A stretch of DNA of 64,000 bases from the NCBI GenBank assembly GCA_937136455.1, contig CAKZOO010000113.1, positions 124,001 through 188,000 on the forward strand, given 5' to 3'. Below are positions 1 to 8,931 of the stretch, one piece after another. A program made the translations under genes and the position numbers. A model generated the notes under the pieces. That model saw only the letters and a program-made list of their open reading frames with translations, searched no databases and was not told the origin of the DNA. The first letter of the stretch is position 1. The number at the start of each line of letters is the position of its first letter. Source of the stretch: an uncultured Flavobacteriaceae bacterium. GTDB taxonomy: Bacteria; Bacteroidota; Bacteroidia; Flavobacteriales; Flavobacteriaceae.

Positions 1-10
1 CAATAGTAAT

Positions 11-18
11 TATATTTG
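11..18 (+). promoter_or_regulatory. Putative -7 promoter element of gltX
   Basis: The octamer TATATTTG matches the Bacteroidota -7 consensus TAnnTTTG and lies 17 bases before the gltX ATG. The matching -33 element would fall before the window start, so only half of the promoter is visible. Confidence 0.5.
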
Positions 19-35
19 CAGAGTAAAATTATAAG

Positions 36-1541
36 ATGAAAGATCAAGTACGCGTACGATTTGCACCAAGCCCAACAGGTCCCCTACATATTGGAGGGGT
101 AAGAACCGCATTGTTTAATTACTTATTTGCAAAAAATAAAGGCGGAACATTTATCCTCAGAATAGAAGACACTGATCAAACTAGATTTGTTGAGGGTGCA
201 GAAGATTATATAGTAGAGAGTTTAAATTGGTGTGGAATTCCTTTTGATGAAGGTCCAGAAAAAGATGGTGGATTTGGACCTTATCGCCAAAGTGAGCGCA
301 AAGGACTTTACAAGGATTACGCTCAACAACTCATCGAGAATGGAAGTGCTTATTACGCCTTTGATACTCCAGAAGAATTAGATGCCCTTCGCAAAGAAGC
401 AGAGGATAACAAATCTACTTTTACCTATAATTCATTTAATAGAGAGGGGCTCAACAATTCTTTAAATTTATCACAAGAAGAAGTTGAAGCAAAATTAAGT
501 TCTAACACCCCTTTTGTGATTCGCTTTAAGACACCTTCAAACACACAGGTAAGTGCTAATGATTTAATTAGAGGACAGGTGGTCTTTAATACTAACACCT
601 TAGACGATAAAGTGCTTTATAAATCTGATGGGATGCCAACCTATCATTTAGCCAATATTGTAGATGATCACCTGATGAATATATCTCATGTCATCAGAGG
701 AGAAGAGTGGTTGCCATCACTTCCTTTACATATTCAACTCTATCAAGCCTTTGGTTGGGAGACCCCAGAGTTTGCTCACTTGCCGCTGATTATGAAGCCT
801 GTTGGAAAAGGAAAGCTCTCTAAAAGAGATGGAGATAAAATGGGATTTCCTGTTTTTCCATTGGCGTGGAATGAATCGATTGGTTATAGAGAAGAAGGTT
901 TTGAGCCAGAAGCGGTCATCAACTTCTTAGCGCTCTTAGGGTGGAATCCTGGAGATGAACGTGAGGTCTTTAGTCTCGATGAATTAATTCAACTTTTTGA
1001 TCTTTCAAGAGTTAATAAATCAGGTGCGCGTTTCGATCCTGAAAAAAATAAATGGTTTAATGCCCAACATTTACAACTTAAATCAGAAGAGGAATTACTC
1101 GAGGGATTTAAACAGCTTTTAGCAGCTCAACAAATTACAAGTTCCTATTCGGATCAAGAATTAGTGAGGATTATTTCCCTTGTAAAAGAGCGAGCTGTTT
1201 TTGCAAAAGACCTTTTAGAGCTATCTGATTATTTCTTTATAGCTCCTGAATCCTATGACGAAAAAAGTCTTAAAAAACAATGGAAGGAGCAGAGCCCAGA
1301 AATCATGAATGAAGTGATTGAATTATGGCAATCGGTCGAATCTTTTGATGCTACATCTCTAGAAGAAGAAACTAAGAAGTGGATTGAAGAAAAAGCCTAT
1401 TCATTTGGTCAAGTCATGCCGCCACTTCGATTGGTTTTGGTGGGAGCGCTCAAAGGTCCTCATCTTTTTGATATTGCTGCCCTTATAGGTAAACAAGCCT
1501 CTGTTGCTAGAATTCAATCTGCTGTAGAACGTTTGTCTTAA
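36..1541 (+). CDS. gltX: Glutamyl-tRNA synthetase
   Basis: Charges tRNA-Glu with glutamate in the cytoplasm using ATP. The 501-residue length is normal for the bacterial class I enzyme. The first Rossmann half carries the HIGH-type signature PLHIGG at residues 16-21. The KMSKS-type loop reads KLSKR at residues 260-264, after the GEEW and HLPLI motifs typical of GluRS. The C-terminal part is the helical anticodon-binding region. The ATG lies 17 bases after a TAnnTTTG element, which fits a short leader. An SPFH protein follows on the same strand after 50 bases. A separate GlnRS gene lies 1 kb away, so this enzyme need only make Glu-tRNA(Glu). Assignment is secure. Confidence 0.97.
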   Translation: MKDQVRVRFAPSPTGPLHIGGVRTALFNYLFAKNKGGTFILRIEDTDQTRFVEGAEDYIVESLNWCGIPFDEGPEKDGGFGPYRQSERKGLYKDYAQQLIENGSAYYAFDTPEELDALRKEAEDNKSTFTYNSFNREGLNNSLNLSQEEVEAKLSSNTPFVIRFKTPSNTQVSANDLIRGQVVFNTNTLDDKVLYKSDGMPTYHLANIVDDHLMNISHVIRGEEWLPSLPLHIQLYQAFGWETPEFAHLPLIMKPVGKGKLSKRDGDKMGFPVFPLAWNESIGYREEGFEPEAVINFLALLGWNPGDEREVFSLDELIQLFDLSRVNKSGARFDPEKNKWFNAQHLQLKSEEELLEGFKQLLAAQQITSSYSDQELVRIISLVKERAVFAKDLLELSDYFFIAPESYDEKSLKKQWKEQSPEIMNEVIELWQSVESFDATSLEEETKKWIEEKAYSFGQVMPPLRLVLVGALKGPHLFDIAALIGKQASVARIQSAVERLS

Positions 1542-1591
1542 TCGCTTTCTATTCAATAGGTTTTTTCGTAACTTGATAAAAAATTATCAAG

Positions 1592-2530
1592 ATGAGTTAT
1601 CTATTGTATCCCCTTTATGTTGTATTAGCACTTTTGCTATTTGCATCATTCTTTACAGTCAAACAACAAACTGCTGTTATCATTGAGCGTTTTGGTCGCT
1701 TTTTAAGCGTCCGTAATTCCGGTCTACAAATGAAAATACCATTAGTAGATCGTATTTCTGGTCGAGTGAGTTTAAAGATTCAACAACTCGATGTGATTAT
1801 TGAAACTAAAACACTCGACGATGTATTTGTTAAGCTAAAAGTATCCGTCCAATTTGTGGTAATACGCGATAAAGTCTACGAGGCATTTTACAAACTAGAA
1901 TATCCACACGATCAAATTACTTCCTATGTTTTTGATGTGGTACGTGCCGAAGTTCCTAAAATGAAGTTAGACGATGTCTTTGTTAAAAAAGACGATATTG
2001 CCATCGCTGTTAAAGGCGAATTGCAAGATGCAATGCTGGACTACGGTTATGACATCATTAAAACCCTAGTGACTGATATCGATCCAGACGCTCAAGTAAA
2101 AGCGGCAATGAACCGTATTAACGCCTCTGAAAGAGAAAAAATTGCAGCTCAGTTCGAAGGAGATGCCGCCCGTATATTAATCGTTGAAAAAGCAAAGGCA
2201 GAAGCGGAGAGCAAACGTCTTCAAGGGCGTGGTATAGCAGATCAGCGACGTGAAATCGCTAAAGGATTAGAAGAATCTGTCGATGTGCTCAACAATGTGG
2301 GAATTAATTCTCAGGAAGCCTCTGCGCTTATTGTCGTGACTCAACACTATGATACATTGCAATCTCTAGGAGAAGAAACAGACTCTAATTTGATCTTACT
2401 TCCTAACTCTCCTCACGCTGCATCTGATATGCTCAATAATATGGTGGCTTCCTTTACAGCTAGCAACCAAATAGGAGAAGCGATGAAGGCTAAGAAAAAC
2501 AAGGGATCTAACGATAAAAACAAAGAGTGA
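1592..2530 (+). CDS. SPFH/Band 7 domain membrane protein (stomatin-like)
   Basis: A 312-residue protein with one N-terminal membrane segment (about residues 3-21) followed by a Band 7/SPFH domain starting at the VKQQTAVIIERFGR stretch. A long helical, alanine- and glutamate-rich region (about residues 175-225) follows, as in prohibitin and stomatin homologues that oligomerise on membranes. The C-terminus is short and lysine-rich. Family members scaffold membrane proteases or organise lipid microdomains; no NfeD-type partner is seen beside it here, so the client is unknown. It ends one base before the stop of the convergent glnS. The family call is firm, the precise role open. Confidence 0.88.
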   Translation: MSYLLYPLYVVLALLLFASFFTVKQQTAVIIERFGRFLSVRNSGLQMKIPLVDRISGRVSLKIQQLDVIIETKTLDDVFVKLKVSVQFVVIRDKVYEAFYKLEYPHDQITSYVFDVVRAEVPKMKLDDVFVKKDDIAIAVKGELQDAMLDYGYDIIKTLVTDIDPDAQVKAAMNRINASEREKIAAQFEGDAARILIVEKAKAEAESKRLQGRGIADQRREIAKGLEESVDVLNNVGINSQEASALIVVTQHYDTLQSLGEETDSNLILLPNSPHAASDMLNNMVASFTASNQIGEAMKAKKNKGSNDKNKE

Positions 2531-2531
2531 T

Positions 2532-4211
2532 CTAAGAATCTAGTTTAGCCCAAGTATCGCGTAGTCCTACTGTTTTATTAAAAACGAGTTGTTCGCTCGT
2601 GCTGTCTTTGTCGACCACAAAATACCCGATTCGTTGAAATTGAAAACGGTCTTCAACTTTTGCATCCATCAAAGAAGGTTCTACATAAGCCTCAATTTCT
2701 TCAAATGAATTAGGGTTGACAAATTCCATAAAGTTTTTGTCTTTATGAGCGTCTGGTGTTGCATCTGTGAAAAGACGGTCGTATAGACGTACTTTTACGG
2801 TCTTTGCATGTGTTTTAGACACCCAGTGAAGTGTTCCCTTGACTTTTCGTTTAGAAGCCTCGCTTCCGCTTCCTGAGCGCGTATCTGGATCGTAAGTACA
2901 GTAAACCTTAGTAGGGTTTTCCTCAGCGTCCTTATCACAAGAAACAGCCTTGATGATGTATCCGTTTTTTAGTCGTACCTCTGAATCTAATTTTAATCTA
3001 AAGAACTTGCGATTGGCTTCTTCTTTAAAATCCTCTTTTTCGATATAGAGGTATTTTGAAAATGGAACCTTTCTGCTTCCAGAGTTTTCGTCTTCAGGGT
3101 TGTTCTCTGCTTCAATCCACTCTTCTTGATCTTCGGGATAATTAGTTATTTCAAGTAGAAGCGGATCTAAAACTGCGTGAACTCTATTAGCTGTTTTATT
3201 GAGATCCTCTCTCACTGTAAATTCTAAAAGAGATAAATCAACAACATTATCGCGCTTTGCAATACCTATAGTATCTGCAAAATTTCTAATAGACATAGGT
3301 GTATAACCTCTTCTTCGAAGCCCTGAAATAGTTGGCATTCGTGGATCATCCCAACCAGAAACAACTCCTTGTTCCACTAATTGTAACAATCTTCTCTTGC
3401 TGACAACTGTATGTGAAAAGTTTCTTCTTGCAAACTCTCGTTGTTTTGGTCTTAAATTTTCAGGAGTCACTACTTGATCTAAGAACCAATCGTAAAGCTC
3501 TCGATGCATCGCAAATTCAAGTGTACAAAACGAATGTGAAATGCTTTCGATATAATCACTTTCACCATGGGTCCAATCGTACATTGGATAAATACACCAA
3601 TCATTTTTGGTTCGGTGATGTGATTTGTGAAGGATGCGATACATGATAGGATCTCTCATCAACATATTCGAAGAGCTCATATCGATTTTTGCTCTTAATA
3701 CATGAGCTCCTTCTGGGTGCTTTCCTTCTTTCATTTCTCTAAACAGACGAAGGTTTTCTTCTACAGATCGATCTCTGAAAGGACTGGCTGTACCAGGCTC
3801 TGTTGGAGTTCCCTTTTGCTGAGCAATAGCTTCGGCATCTTGACTATCCACATAAGCCTTCGATTGCTTGATGAGTTCCTCTGCCCAATCGTATAATTGA
3901 CCAAAATAATCAGAAGCATAGCACTCCTTATCCCACTCAAAACCTAACCACTGAACATCTCTTTTAATCGCATCGACGTATTCTTGTTCTTCCTTAGTTG
4001 GATTGGTATCGTCAAATCTTAAATTAACAGGAGCAGAATAACGCAATCCCAAGCCAAAATTTAAACAGATAGAACTTGCGTGACCTATGTGTAAATACCC
4101 ATTTGGTTCGGGTGGAAAACGAAAACGCAAACTACTCTTAGTGTAGTTGTTAGCTAAATCTTCCTCTATGATGTGCTCTATAAAATTAAGCGATCGCTTT
4201 GTGGAACTCAT
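2532..4211 (-). CDS. glnS: Glutaminyl-tRNA synthetase
   Basis: Attaches glutamine directly to tRNA-Gln. The HIGH motif reads LHIGH at residues 40-44 and the KMSKS-type loop reads VVSKRR near residue 268, followed by the WDDPRMPT stretch typical of GlnRS. The C-terminal half is the two-barrel anticodon-binding domain. I chose the ATG at 4211 (MSSTKRS, 559 residues) over one seven codons upstream, because GlnRS N-termini in this group begin close to this point. Having both GluRS and GlnRS means the amidotransferase route is not needed for Gln-tRNA. It converges on the SPFH gene with a one-base gap and diverges from folB. Confidence 0.96.
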   Translation of the reverse strand: MSSTKRSLNFIEHIIEEDLANNYTKSSLRFRFPPEPNGYLHIGHASSICLNFGLGLRYSAPVNLRFDDTNPTKEEQEYVDAIKRDVQWLGFEWDKECYASDYFGQLYDWAEELIKQSKAYVDSQDAEAIAQQKGTPTEPGTASPFRDRSVEENLRLFREMKEGKHPEGAHVLRAKIDMSSSNMLMRDPIMYRILHKSHHRTKNDWCIYPMYDWTHGESDYIESISHSFCTLEFAMHRELYDWFLDQVVTPENLRPKQREFARRNFSHTVVSKRRLLQLVEQGVVSGWDDPRMPTISGLRRRGYTPMSIRNFADTIGIAKRDNVVDLSLLEFTVREDLNKTANRVHAVLDPLLLEITNYPEDQEEWIEAENNPEDENSGSRKVPFSKYLYIEKEDFKEEANRKFFRLKLDSEVRLKNGYIIKAVSCDKDAEENPTKVYCTYDPDTRSGSGSEASKRKVKGTLHWVSKTHAKTVKVRLYDRLFTDATPDAHKDKNFMEFVNPNSFEEIEAYVEPSLMDAKVEDRFQFQRIGYFVVDKDSTSEQLVFNKTVGLRDTWAKLDS

Positions 4212-4296
4212 ATTTCTGTATTTGAGTGGCAAAGATAGGGATTAAAAGGATAAAAATTCATTAAAATACTCCTATCGAAAATTGTACTTTTACCGA

Positions 4297-4653
4297 ATGG
4301 GAAGAATTGATTTAAAAAATATTAGAGTATACGCTTATCACGGATGCTTAAAAGAAGAGACCGCGATTGGAAGCGATTATTTGGTACAACTAAGTGTTGA
4401 AGCAGATCTATCAAAAGCATCTATTTCAGATGATCTCACAGATACTGTTGACTATGTCGATCTCAATGCTATTGTCAAACAAGAAATGGCGATTCCTTCC
4501 AAACTCTTAGAAGTTGTTGCAAAAAGAATCGTGGATCGCATTTTAAATGAGCACCCCTTAGTAACTAAAATCAGTGTGGAAGTAGAAAAATTGAATCCTC
4601 CAATAGGAGGAGATGTTCAGGCAGTTTCTGTCAATCTTACTAAAAGCCGTTAA
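4297..4653 (+). CDS. folB: Dihydroneopterin aldolase
   Basis: Folate pathway enzyme that cleaves 7,8-dihydroneopterin to 6-hydroxymethyl-dihydropterin and glycolaldehyde. The 118-residue product has the small tunnelling-fold pattern: LKNIRVYAYHGCLKEE near the N-terminus, TVDYVDLNAIV in the middle, and a C-terminal PPIGGDVQAVSV segment. The ATG at 4297 is preferred to an in-frame TTG at 4282, which would add five residues ahead of the conserved start. It diverges from glnS and is followed closely by the tRNA-Cys promoter. No other folate gene is adjacent. Confidence 0.92.
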   Translation: MGRIDLKNIRVYAYHGCLKEETAIGSDYLVQLSVEADLSKASISDDLTDTVDYVDLNAIVKQEMAIPSKLLEVVAKRIVDRILNEHPLVTKISVEVEKLNPPIGGDVQAVSVNLTKSR

Positions 4654-4659
4654 ATTTTA

Positions 4660-4688
4660 TTGGGAATTTAAAAAAACTGTTAACTTTG
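4660..4688 (+). promoter_or_regulatory. Promoter of tRNA-Cys
   Basis: A TTG -33 core at 4660-4662 and a perfect TAnnTTTG -7 element (TAACTTTG, 4681-4688) are separated by 18 bases. The tRNA begins 12 bases after the -7 element. This is one of the clearest Bacteroidota-type promoters in the window. Confidence 0.7.
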
Positions 4689-4700
4689 CAGCCTGTAAAT

Positions 4701-4771
4701 GGCATCGTGGCCGAGTGGCTAGGCAGAGCTCTGCAAAAGCTTGTACAGCAGTTCGAATCTGCTCGATGCCT
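4701..4771 (+). tRNA. tRNA-Cys (anticodon GCA)
   Basis: A 71-base cloverleaf. The 7-bp acceptor stem pairs GGCATCG (4701-4707) with CGATGCC (4764-4770), with discriminator T at 4771 as expected for tRNA-Cys. The anticodon stem GAGCT/AGCTT closes the loop CTGCAAA, giving GCA at 4733-4735. The T arm contains GTTCGAATC. CCA is not encoded, as is usual in this phylum. Confidence 0.95.
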
Positions 4772-4772
4772 C

Positions 4773-4802
4773 AAAAAACCCGTCAATCGACGGGTTTTTT
4801 TT
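4773..4802. terminator. Bidirectional intrinsic terminator
   Basis: A perfect 6-bp GC-rich stem (CCCGTC at 4779-4784, GACGGG at 4789-4794) with loop AATC is flanked by six A on the left and eight T on the right. It can therefore stop transcription from tRNA-Cys on the plus strand and from the LysE gene on the minus strand. The last LysE codons and stop lie inside the hairpin. Confidence 0.85.
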
Positions 4803-5460
4803 GTTCTATTAGTTCTATTCCCTTTTCTATATTTAATTGTTCTTTTGGTAAAAAGCCTTTTACAATTAGAACTAAACCACATACAAATAAGATAATCCCG
4901 ATCGTTTTCTTCAAAACAAAAATTCTTCGAAAGGTGAGTTTGGATTTGAGTTGCTTGGCTAAAACTACTTTAAAAATATCAGTAATAAAATACGTGGTTA
5001 AGATTGTTCCAAAAAACAATCCAATTCTACTGGGATCATTGTCTAAGCTCGGTCCTGTTATAACTAATAAGCCCAACCAAAATATTAAGACCCCTATATT
5101 GACAAAGTTTAACAAAAAGCCTTTGATGATTAAATGAAGATAATCGTCGTTTAAGGATTTAGGTCTAAAGTCTTTTAAACGTACTTTTTTTAGGTAAATC
5201 ACCAATCCGTAAACCGATAAGATCACACCTCCAAAAATAAAAACCGCCGGTAAATTAGTGAGTTGATCTAGAAGTTGATAGGAAGAAAAATACGCTAAAG
5301 CGATAAATACAATGTCTGCTAAAACAACTCCTAAGTCAAAGAGTAATGCACAGCGAACTCCTCTGATGACAGAAGTTTCAATAAGGACAAAAAAAACAGG
5401 CCCTATCATAAAACTCAATAGGATTCCTATAGGAATTGCTGCTTGTATATCTTCAAACAT
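4783..5460 (-). CDS. LysE/RhtB-type membrane exporter
   Basis: A 225-residue integral membrane protein with about six hydrophobic segments. The opening AAIPIGILLSFMIGPVFFVLIE resembles the LysE/RhtB start, in which a conserved G/P-rich first helix is followed by a charged loop and the RGVRCALLFDLGVVLADI helix. The family exports amino acids or similar small molecules across the inner membrane; the substrate cannot be read from sequence. Its start overlaps the stop of the upstream DUF2807 gene by one base (TGATG), so the two are probably co-transcribed. Its final residues KKPVD and stop codon are encoded by the shared terminator hairpin. Confidence 0.82.
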   Translation of the reverse strand: MFEDIQAAIPIGILLSFMIGPVFFVLIETSVIRGVRCALLFDLGVVLADIVFIALAYFSSYQLLDQLTNLPAVFIFGGVILSVYGLVIYLKKVRLKDFRPKSLNDDYLHLIIKGFLLNFVNIGVLIFWLGLLVITGPSLDNDPSRIGLFFGTILTTYFITDIFKVVLAKQLKSKLTFRRIFVLKKTIGIILFVCGLVLIVKGFLPKEQLNIEKGIELIEQKKPVD

Positions 5461-6143
5461 CAGTTGTCCATTCTTTTGATAAAACCTCCAAAGAGTTTTT
5501 TCTCGTCAACTTTTTTAGGATTGCCATAAATCAAGACTGTACCTCCTGCTTTCACATTAGCATTGACGTAATCTGTTGCGTTAACAGAAGCATTCCCTCC
5601 TGCATTTACAACAATAGTAGTAAAAGAAGATTTGAGATTTTCTCCTGAATAAGTTCCACCTGTATTAATGGTAATATCTTGTAACTTACTACTGCCTGTT
5701 AGCTTTACTTCTCCGTTAAAAAAAGCTTTTACTAATAATTGATCAAGTTTTAAATTTGCTTCTATTAAAGCACTTTCATAAGCTTCTAATAAAAGTTTGT
5801 CTTGGGTAATGGTTTCTTTTATCGAGATAAAACTCTCATCATTAGCTTGAATAATTGAAAAAGGGTCTTTGTAATAGAGTTTTACAAAGGTTTTATATCC
5901 TGAAAATAATTTAGAAATTTTCATACGAATAATGAGGGTTCCCTTTTTATTTTCTATTTGAATATTGTCTTTTTCTTGACCGCTGAGTTCGACAGCGTTT
6001 TTATCTGAAGCAATTAATTCAACAGCTAAACCATCATAGGTTTTAATCTCATTAAAATCTCCTAAATCTTGAGAAAATCCAATTAGACTACTTAGAATAA
6101 ATAGAAAGAATAGACGATATGTTAAATTCAATTGAAACCTCAT
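5460..6143 (-). CDS. Secreted head-GIN/DUF2807 protein
   Basis: A 227-residue exported protein with a hydrophobic signal peptide (about residues 8-25) followed by a repetitive beta-rich region. The tandem pattern of short strands ending in glycine/asparagine turns (for example TINTGGTYSGENL, NAGGNASVNATDYV, NVKAGGTVLIYGNP) is characteristic of the putative auto-transporter adhesin, head-GIN domain family (DUF2807). The function in Bacteroidota is not established. It precedes and overlaps the LysE-type gene by one base. No lipobox is seen, so it is probably periplasmic or surface-exposed. Confidence 0.75.
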   Translation of the reverse strand: MRFQLNLTYRLFFLFILSSLIGFSQDLGDFNEIKTYDGLAVELIASDKNAVELSGQEKDNIQIENKKGTLIIRMKISKLFSGYKTFVKLYYKDPFSIIQANDESFISIKETITQDKLLLEAYESALIEANLKLDQLLVKAFFNGEVKLTGSSKLQDITINTGGTYSGENLKSSFTTIVVNAGGNASVNATDYVNANVKAGGTVLIYGNPKKVDEKKLFGGFIKRMDN

Positions 6144-6177
6144 GATGGTCTTAAAGATAAAACTAAGTTACAAATCT

Positions 6178-8373
6178 TTAACGATCCGAAGCTTGGATAA
6201 GATTAAAATCCATTTGTCGTTTCTCTAAATTGGTTTGTTTTATACTAACGGTGACCTCATCTCCAAGTTGGTAGGTTTTTTTAGTATTGACACCAATCAT
6301 TGTATAATGAAGTGGATCAAAAGTGTATAAATCACCTGGAATATCTTTAATACGAACCATTCCCTCACATTTGTTTTCGATGATTTCAACATACATTCCC
6401 CATTCCGTCACACCAGAAATAACACCTAAAAATTCATCTTGATCCAAAGATTCCATGTATTTAATCTGCATATACTTGATCGATTCACGTTCAGCAGAGG
6501 TCGCTACAGCTTCCATTTTGGAACAGTGTTTACAAGCCTCTTCAATAACTTTTTGCTTTCTGGATTTAGCACCGTTTAAGTAAAACTCTAAGAGGCGGTG
6601 AACCATCACATCTGGATAACGTCGAATCGGTGAAGTAAAATGGGTATAATATTCAAAAGCCAATCCATAATGACCAATGTTTTCAGTAGAATACTCTGCT
6701 TTTGACATCGATCGTATCGCAAGAGTATCTACTAAATTTTGTTCTTTTTTACCAACGACATCTTTGAGTAATTGATTGAGTGATTTACTCAAACTGAGAT
6801 GGTCTTTTAAATTAAGACTGTGACCATAACGTGCAACTACTTGATTTAAAGCGGTTAGTTTATCGATATTAGGCTCATCGTGAACACGGTATACAAAGGT
6901 TTTGGGTGGATCTTGTTTTCCAATAAATTCAGCTACTTTTTTATTAGCGAGTAACATGAATTCTTCAATGAGTTTATTAGCGTCTTTTGACTCTTTGAAA
7001 AAGACAGAGGTCGGTTGATTTTCTTGATTTAAATTGAATTTAACTTCGATCTTATCAAATGAAATAGCTCCAGAACTCATTCTCTTTTTTCTGAGTTTTT
7101 TAGCTAATTGATCAAGAGTGATAATCGCATCTACAAATGTTTGATCTACTGTATAGGAGGAAGATCGAATCGAAACAGCTTCTGGTATTTCATTGGATTT
7201 TGTTTCGATGATGTGTTGAGCTTCTTCATAGGAGAAGCGCTCGTTTGAATCGATCACTGTTCTTCCGATCCACTGCTTTTTTATCTGTGCATTTTTATCG
7301 ATGATAAATACTATTGAAAATGTATACTTTTCTTCATTGGGTCTAAGTGAACAGGCTTGGTTGGAGAGAATCTCTGGAAGCATTGGAACTACTCGATCTA
7401 CTAAATAAACAGAAGTCGCTCTTGAAAATGCTTCATCGTTTAACACCGTGTCAAATTTTAAATAATGCGATACATCTGCAATATGGATTCCTATTTCATA
7501 ATCTCCATTTTCTAAAGCAGTAAACGACAACGCATCATCAAAATCTTTAGCATCTTTTGGATCAATGGTAAAGGTAAGATCTGATCGCATATCTCTACGC
7601 TTAGCAATTTCATCTGCTGTTATGGATGTGTCTATTTGATCAGCGTATTCCAATACTTCTTTTGGAAATTCATGTGGTAATCCATAAGATGCTAATATGG
7701 AATGTATTTCTGTTTGGTGTTCACCTGGTTTTCCTAAAACTTCAATCACTTTTACTGAAGGAGAGTCTGTCTTATCAGACCAATGTGTAAATTCAATGAG
7801 AACTTTATCACCGTCACTAGCATTGTTTAAATCAGAAAGAGGAACATAGAAATCTTTGTAAAGTTTCGGATCAGACGGTACAACAAATGCAAACTTATCT
7901 TGTAAATCAACTCTACCTACAAATCTAGTTTTAAAACGTTCAACTACACTAACGACTTCACCTTCAACACGTTTTCCTTTTCTTTGAGGATGTATATAAA
8001 CATTAACGATGTCTTTATTAAAGGCTTTATTAATATTTCTTCCAGAAATAAAAACATCTTCATCCCTTCCTTCAATAGTTACATATGCATTTCCTCGAGA
8101 AGTAATATCGATGACTCCTTTTTCGTATTTCTGAAAACTAGGTACTGCTTGATATTGACCTTTACGAATTTGCTTAACTGCATTTTTTTTAACCAAAAAT
8201 TGTACAGCAGCAACCATTTGTCTCTTTAAAATCTCATCCTGAAGATTGAGTTTATGAGCTATTTGTCTGTAGGTAAAGGATTTATTGGGAGCGTCATCTA
8301 AAAATTGCATTACTAATTTTGTAATCCCATTCTTTTGACTCGTATTCTTTTTATTTTTCTTTTTCTTTCCCAT
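6178..8373 (-). CDS. rnr: Ribonuclease R
   Basis: A processive 3'-to-5' exoribonuclease that degrades structured RNA. The 731-residue protein starts with a lysine-rich tail and a winged-helix segment, followed by cold-shock/OB domains. The RNB catalytic domain has the metal-binding aspartate cluster in DPKDAKDFDDALSF (around residues 270-285). A C-terminal S1 RNA-binding domain begins near GVISGVTEWGMYVEI. Motifs YTHFTSPIRRYPD and HIADVSHYL support RNase II/R. The gene faces away from rpiB across a 558-base AT-rich gap. Length and domain order match RNase R rather than the shorter RNase II. Confidence 0.95.
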   Translation of the reverse strand: MGKKKKNKKNTSQKNGITKLVMQFLDDAPNKSFTYRQIAHKLNLQDEILKRQMVAAVQFLVKKNAVKQIRKGQYQAVPSFQKYEKGVIDITSRGNAYVTIEGRDEDVFISGRNINKAFNKDIVNVYIHPQRKGKRVEGEVVSVVERFKTRFVGRVDLQDKFAFVVPSDPKLYKDFYVPLSDLNNASDGDKVLIEFTHWSDKTDSPSVKVIEVLGKPGEHQTEIHSILASYGLPHEFPKEVLEYADQIDTSITADEIAKRRDMRSDLTFTIDPKDAKDFDDALSFTALENGDYEIGIHIADVSHYLKFDTVLNDEAFSRATSVYLVDRVVPMLPEILSNQACSLRPNEEKYTFSIVFIIDKNAQIKKQWIGRTVIDSNERFSYEEAQHIIETKSNEIPEAVSIRSSSYTVDQTFVDAIITLDQLAKKLRKKRMSSGAISFDKIEVKFNLNQENQPTSVFFKESKDANKLIEEFMLLANKKVAEFIGKQDPPKTFVYRVHDEPNIDKLTALNQVVARYGHSLNLKDHLSLSKSLNQLLKDVVGKKEQNLVDTLAIRSMSKAEYSTENIGHYGLAFEYYTHFTSPIRRYPDVMVHRLLEFYLNGAKSRKQKVIEEACKHCSKMEAVATSAERESIKYMQIKYMESLDQDEFLGVISGVTEWGMYVEIIENKCEGMVRIKDIPGDLYTFDPLHYTMIGVNTKKTYQLGDEVTVSIKQTNLEKRQMDFNLIQASDR

Positions 8374-8931
8374 TACTTACAAAGCTACATTCTATAAGTT
8401 TTCAAACAACGAAAGGAGTAAAATGTTATAAACACTTTTAAATACAATACTATTTTTATTTTTTATTTAAATGCATTTTTGATGTTTATGATAGGTTGTT
8501 AATAAGGTTGATAACTAATTAAATTCTTTTTGAATTTCAATATAATTCATAGTTTTTCAACAAGTTTTCAATCGAGTAAATCACAACAAATCAACTTATT
8601 AATTAACTTATTAAAAGCTGTTCATAAGTTGTGTTGACAACGAAATTTTAATAAGTATTTTTTTAATTAGTGTCGATAATTAGAGATTTTGTTCTGATAA
8701 ATAGTCAACAAACTCTAAAAAGAATATACCCATCTATTTAAGAATAATTATATATGAGAATTGATTTTAAATAGACAATTTTTTAACCCTTAAATTTTAA
8801 GTCTTTTTATTAACAAAACGGTTAATTGTTAATCGATTGGTTTTATGGTTATTAAACTATACTTATTAATAAGTATGTTTATAAGGACATATTAGTGAAT
8901 AGTTGTAAATTTACCCTATAAATAATTACTT
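8374..8931. other. AT-rich intergenic region with origin-like features
   Basis: This 558-base gap lies between divergent rnr and rpiB and has no supportable gene. It is strongly A/T rich and contains several DnaA-box-like nonamers relative to TGTGGATAA. TGTCGATAA at 8671-8679 differs at one base. TGTTAATAA (8497-8505), GGTTGATAA (8506-8514), TGTTCATAA (8619-8627) and TGTTTATAA (8876-8884) differ at two. Such near matches are expected fairly often in AT-rich DNA, so an origin of replication is only a candidate. It must also hold the rnr and rpiB promoters. Confidence 0.3.
8859..8876. repeat. Perfect 18-bp palindrome upstream of rpiB
   Basis: ATACTTATTAATAAGTAT is a perfect inverted repeat with no loop, ending 55 bases before the rpiB ATG. 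It could be an operator for a dimeric regulator or part of an origin-like region. Its all-A/T-rich make-up makes chance occurrence possible. Confidence 0.4.
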
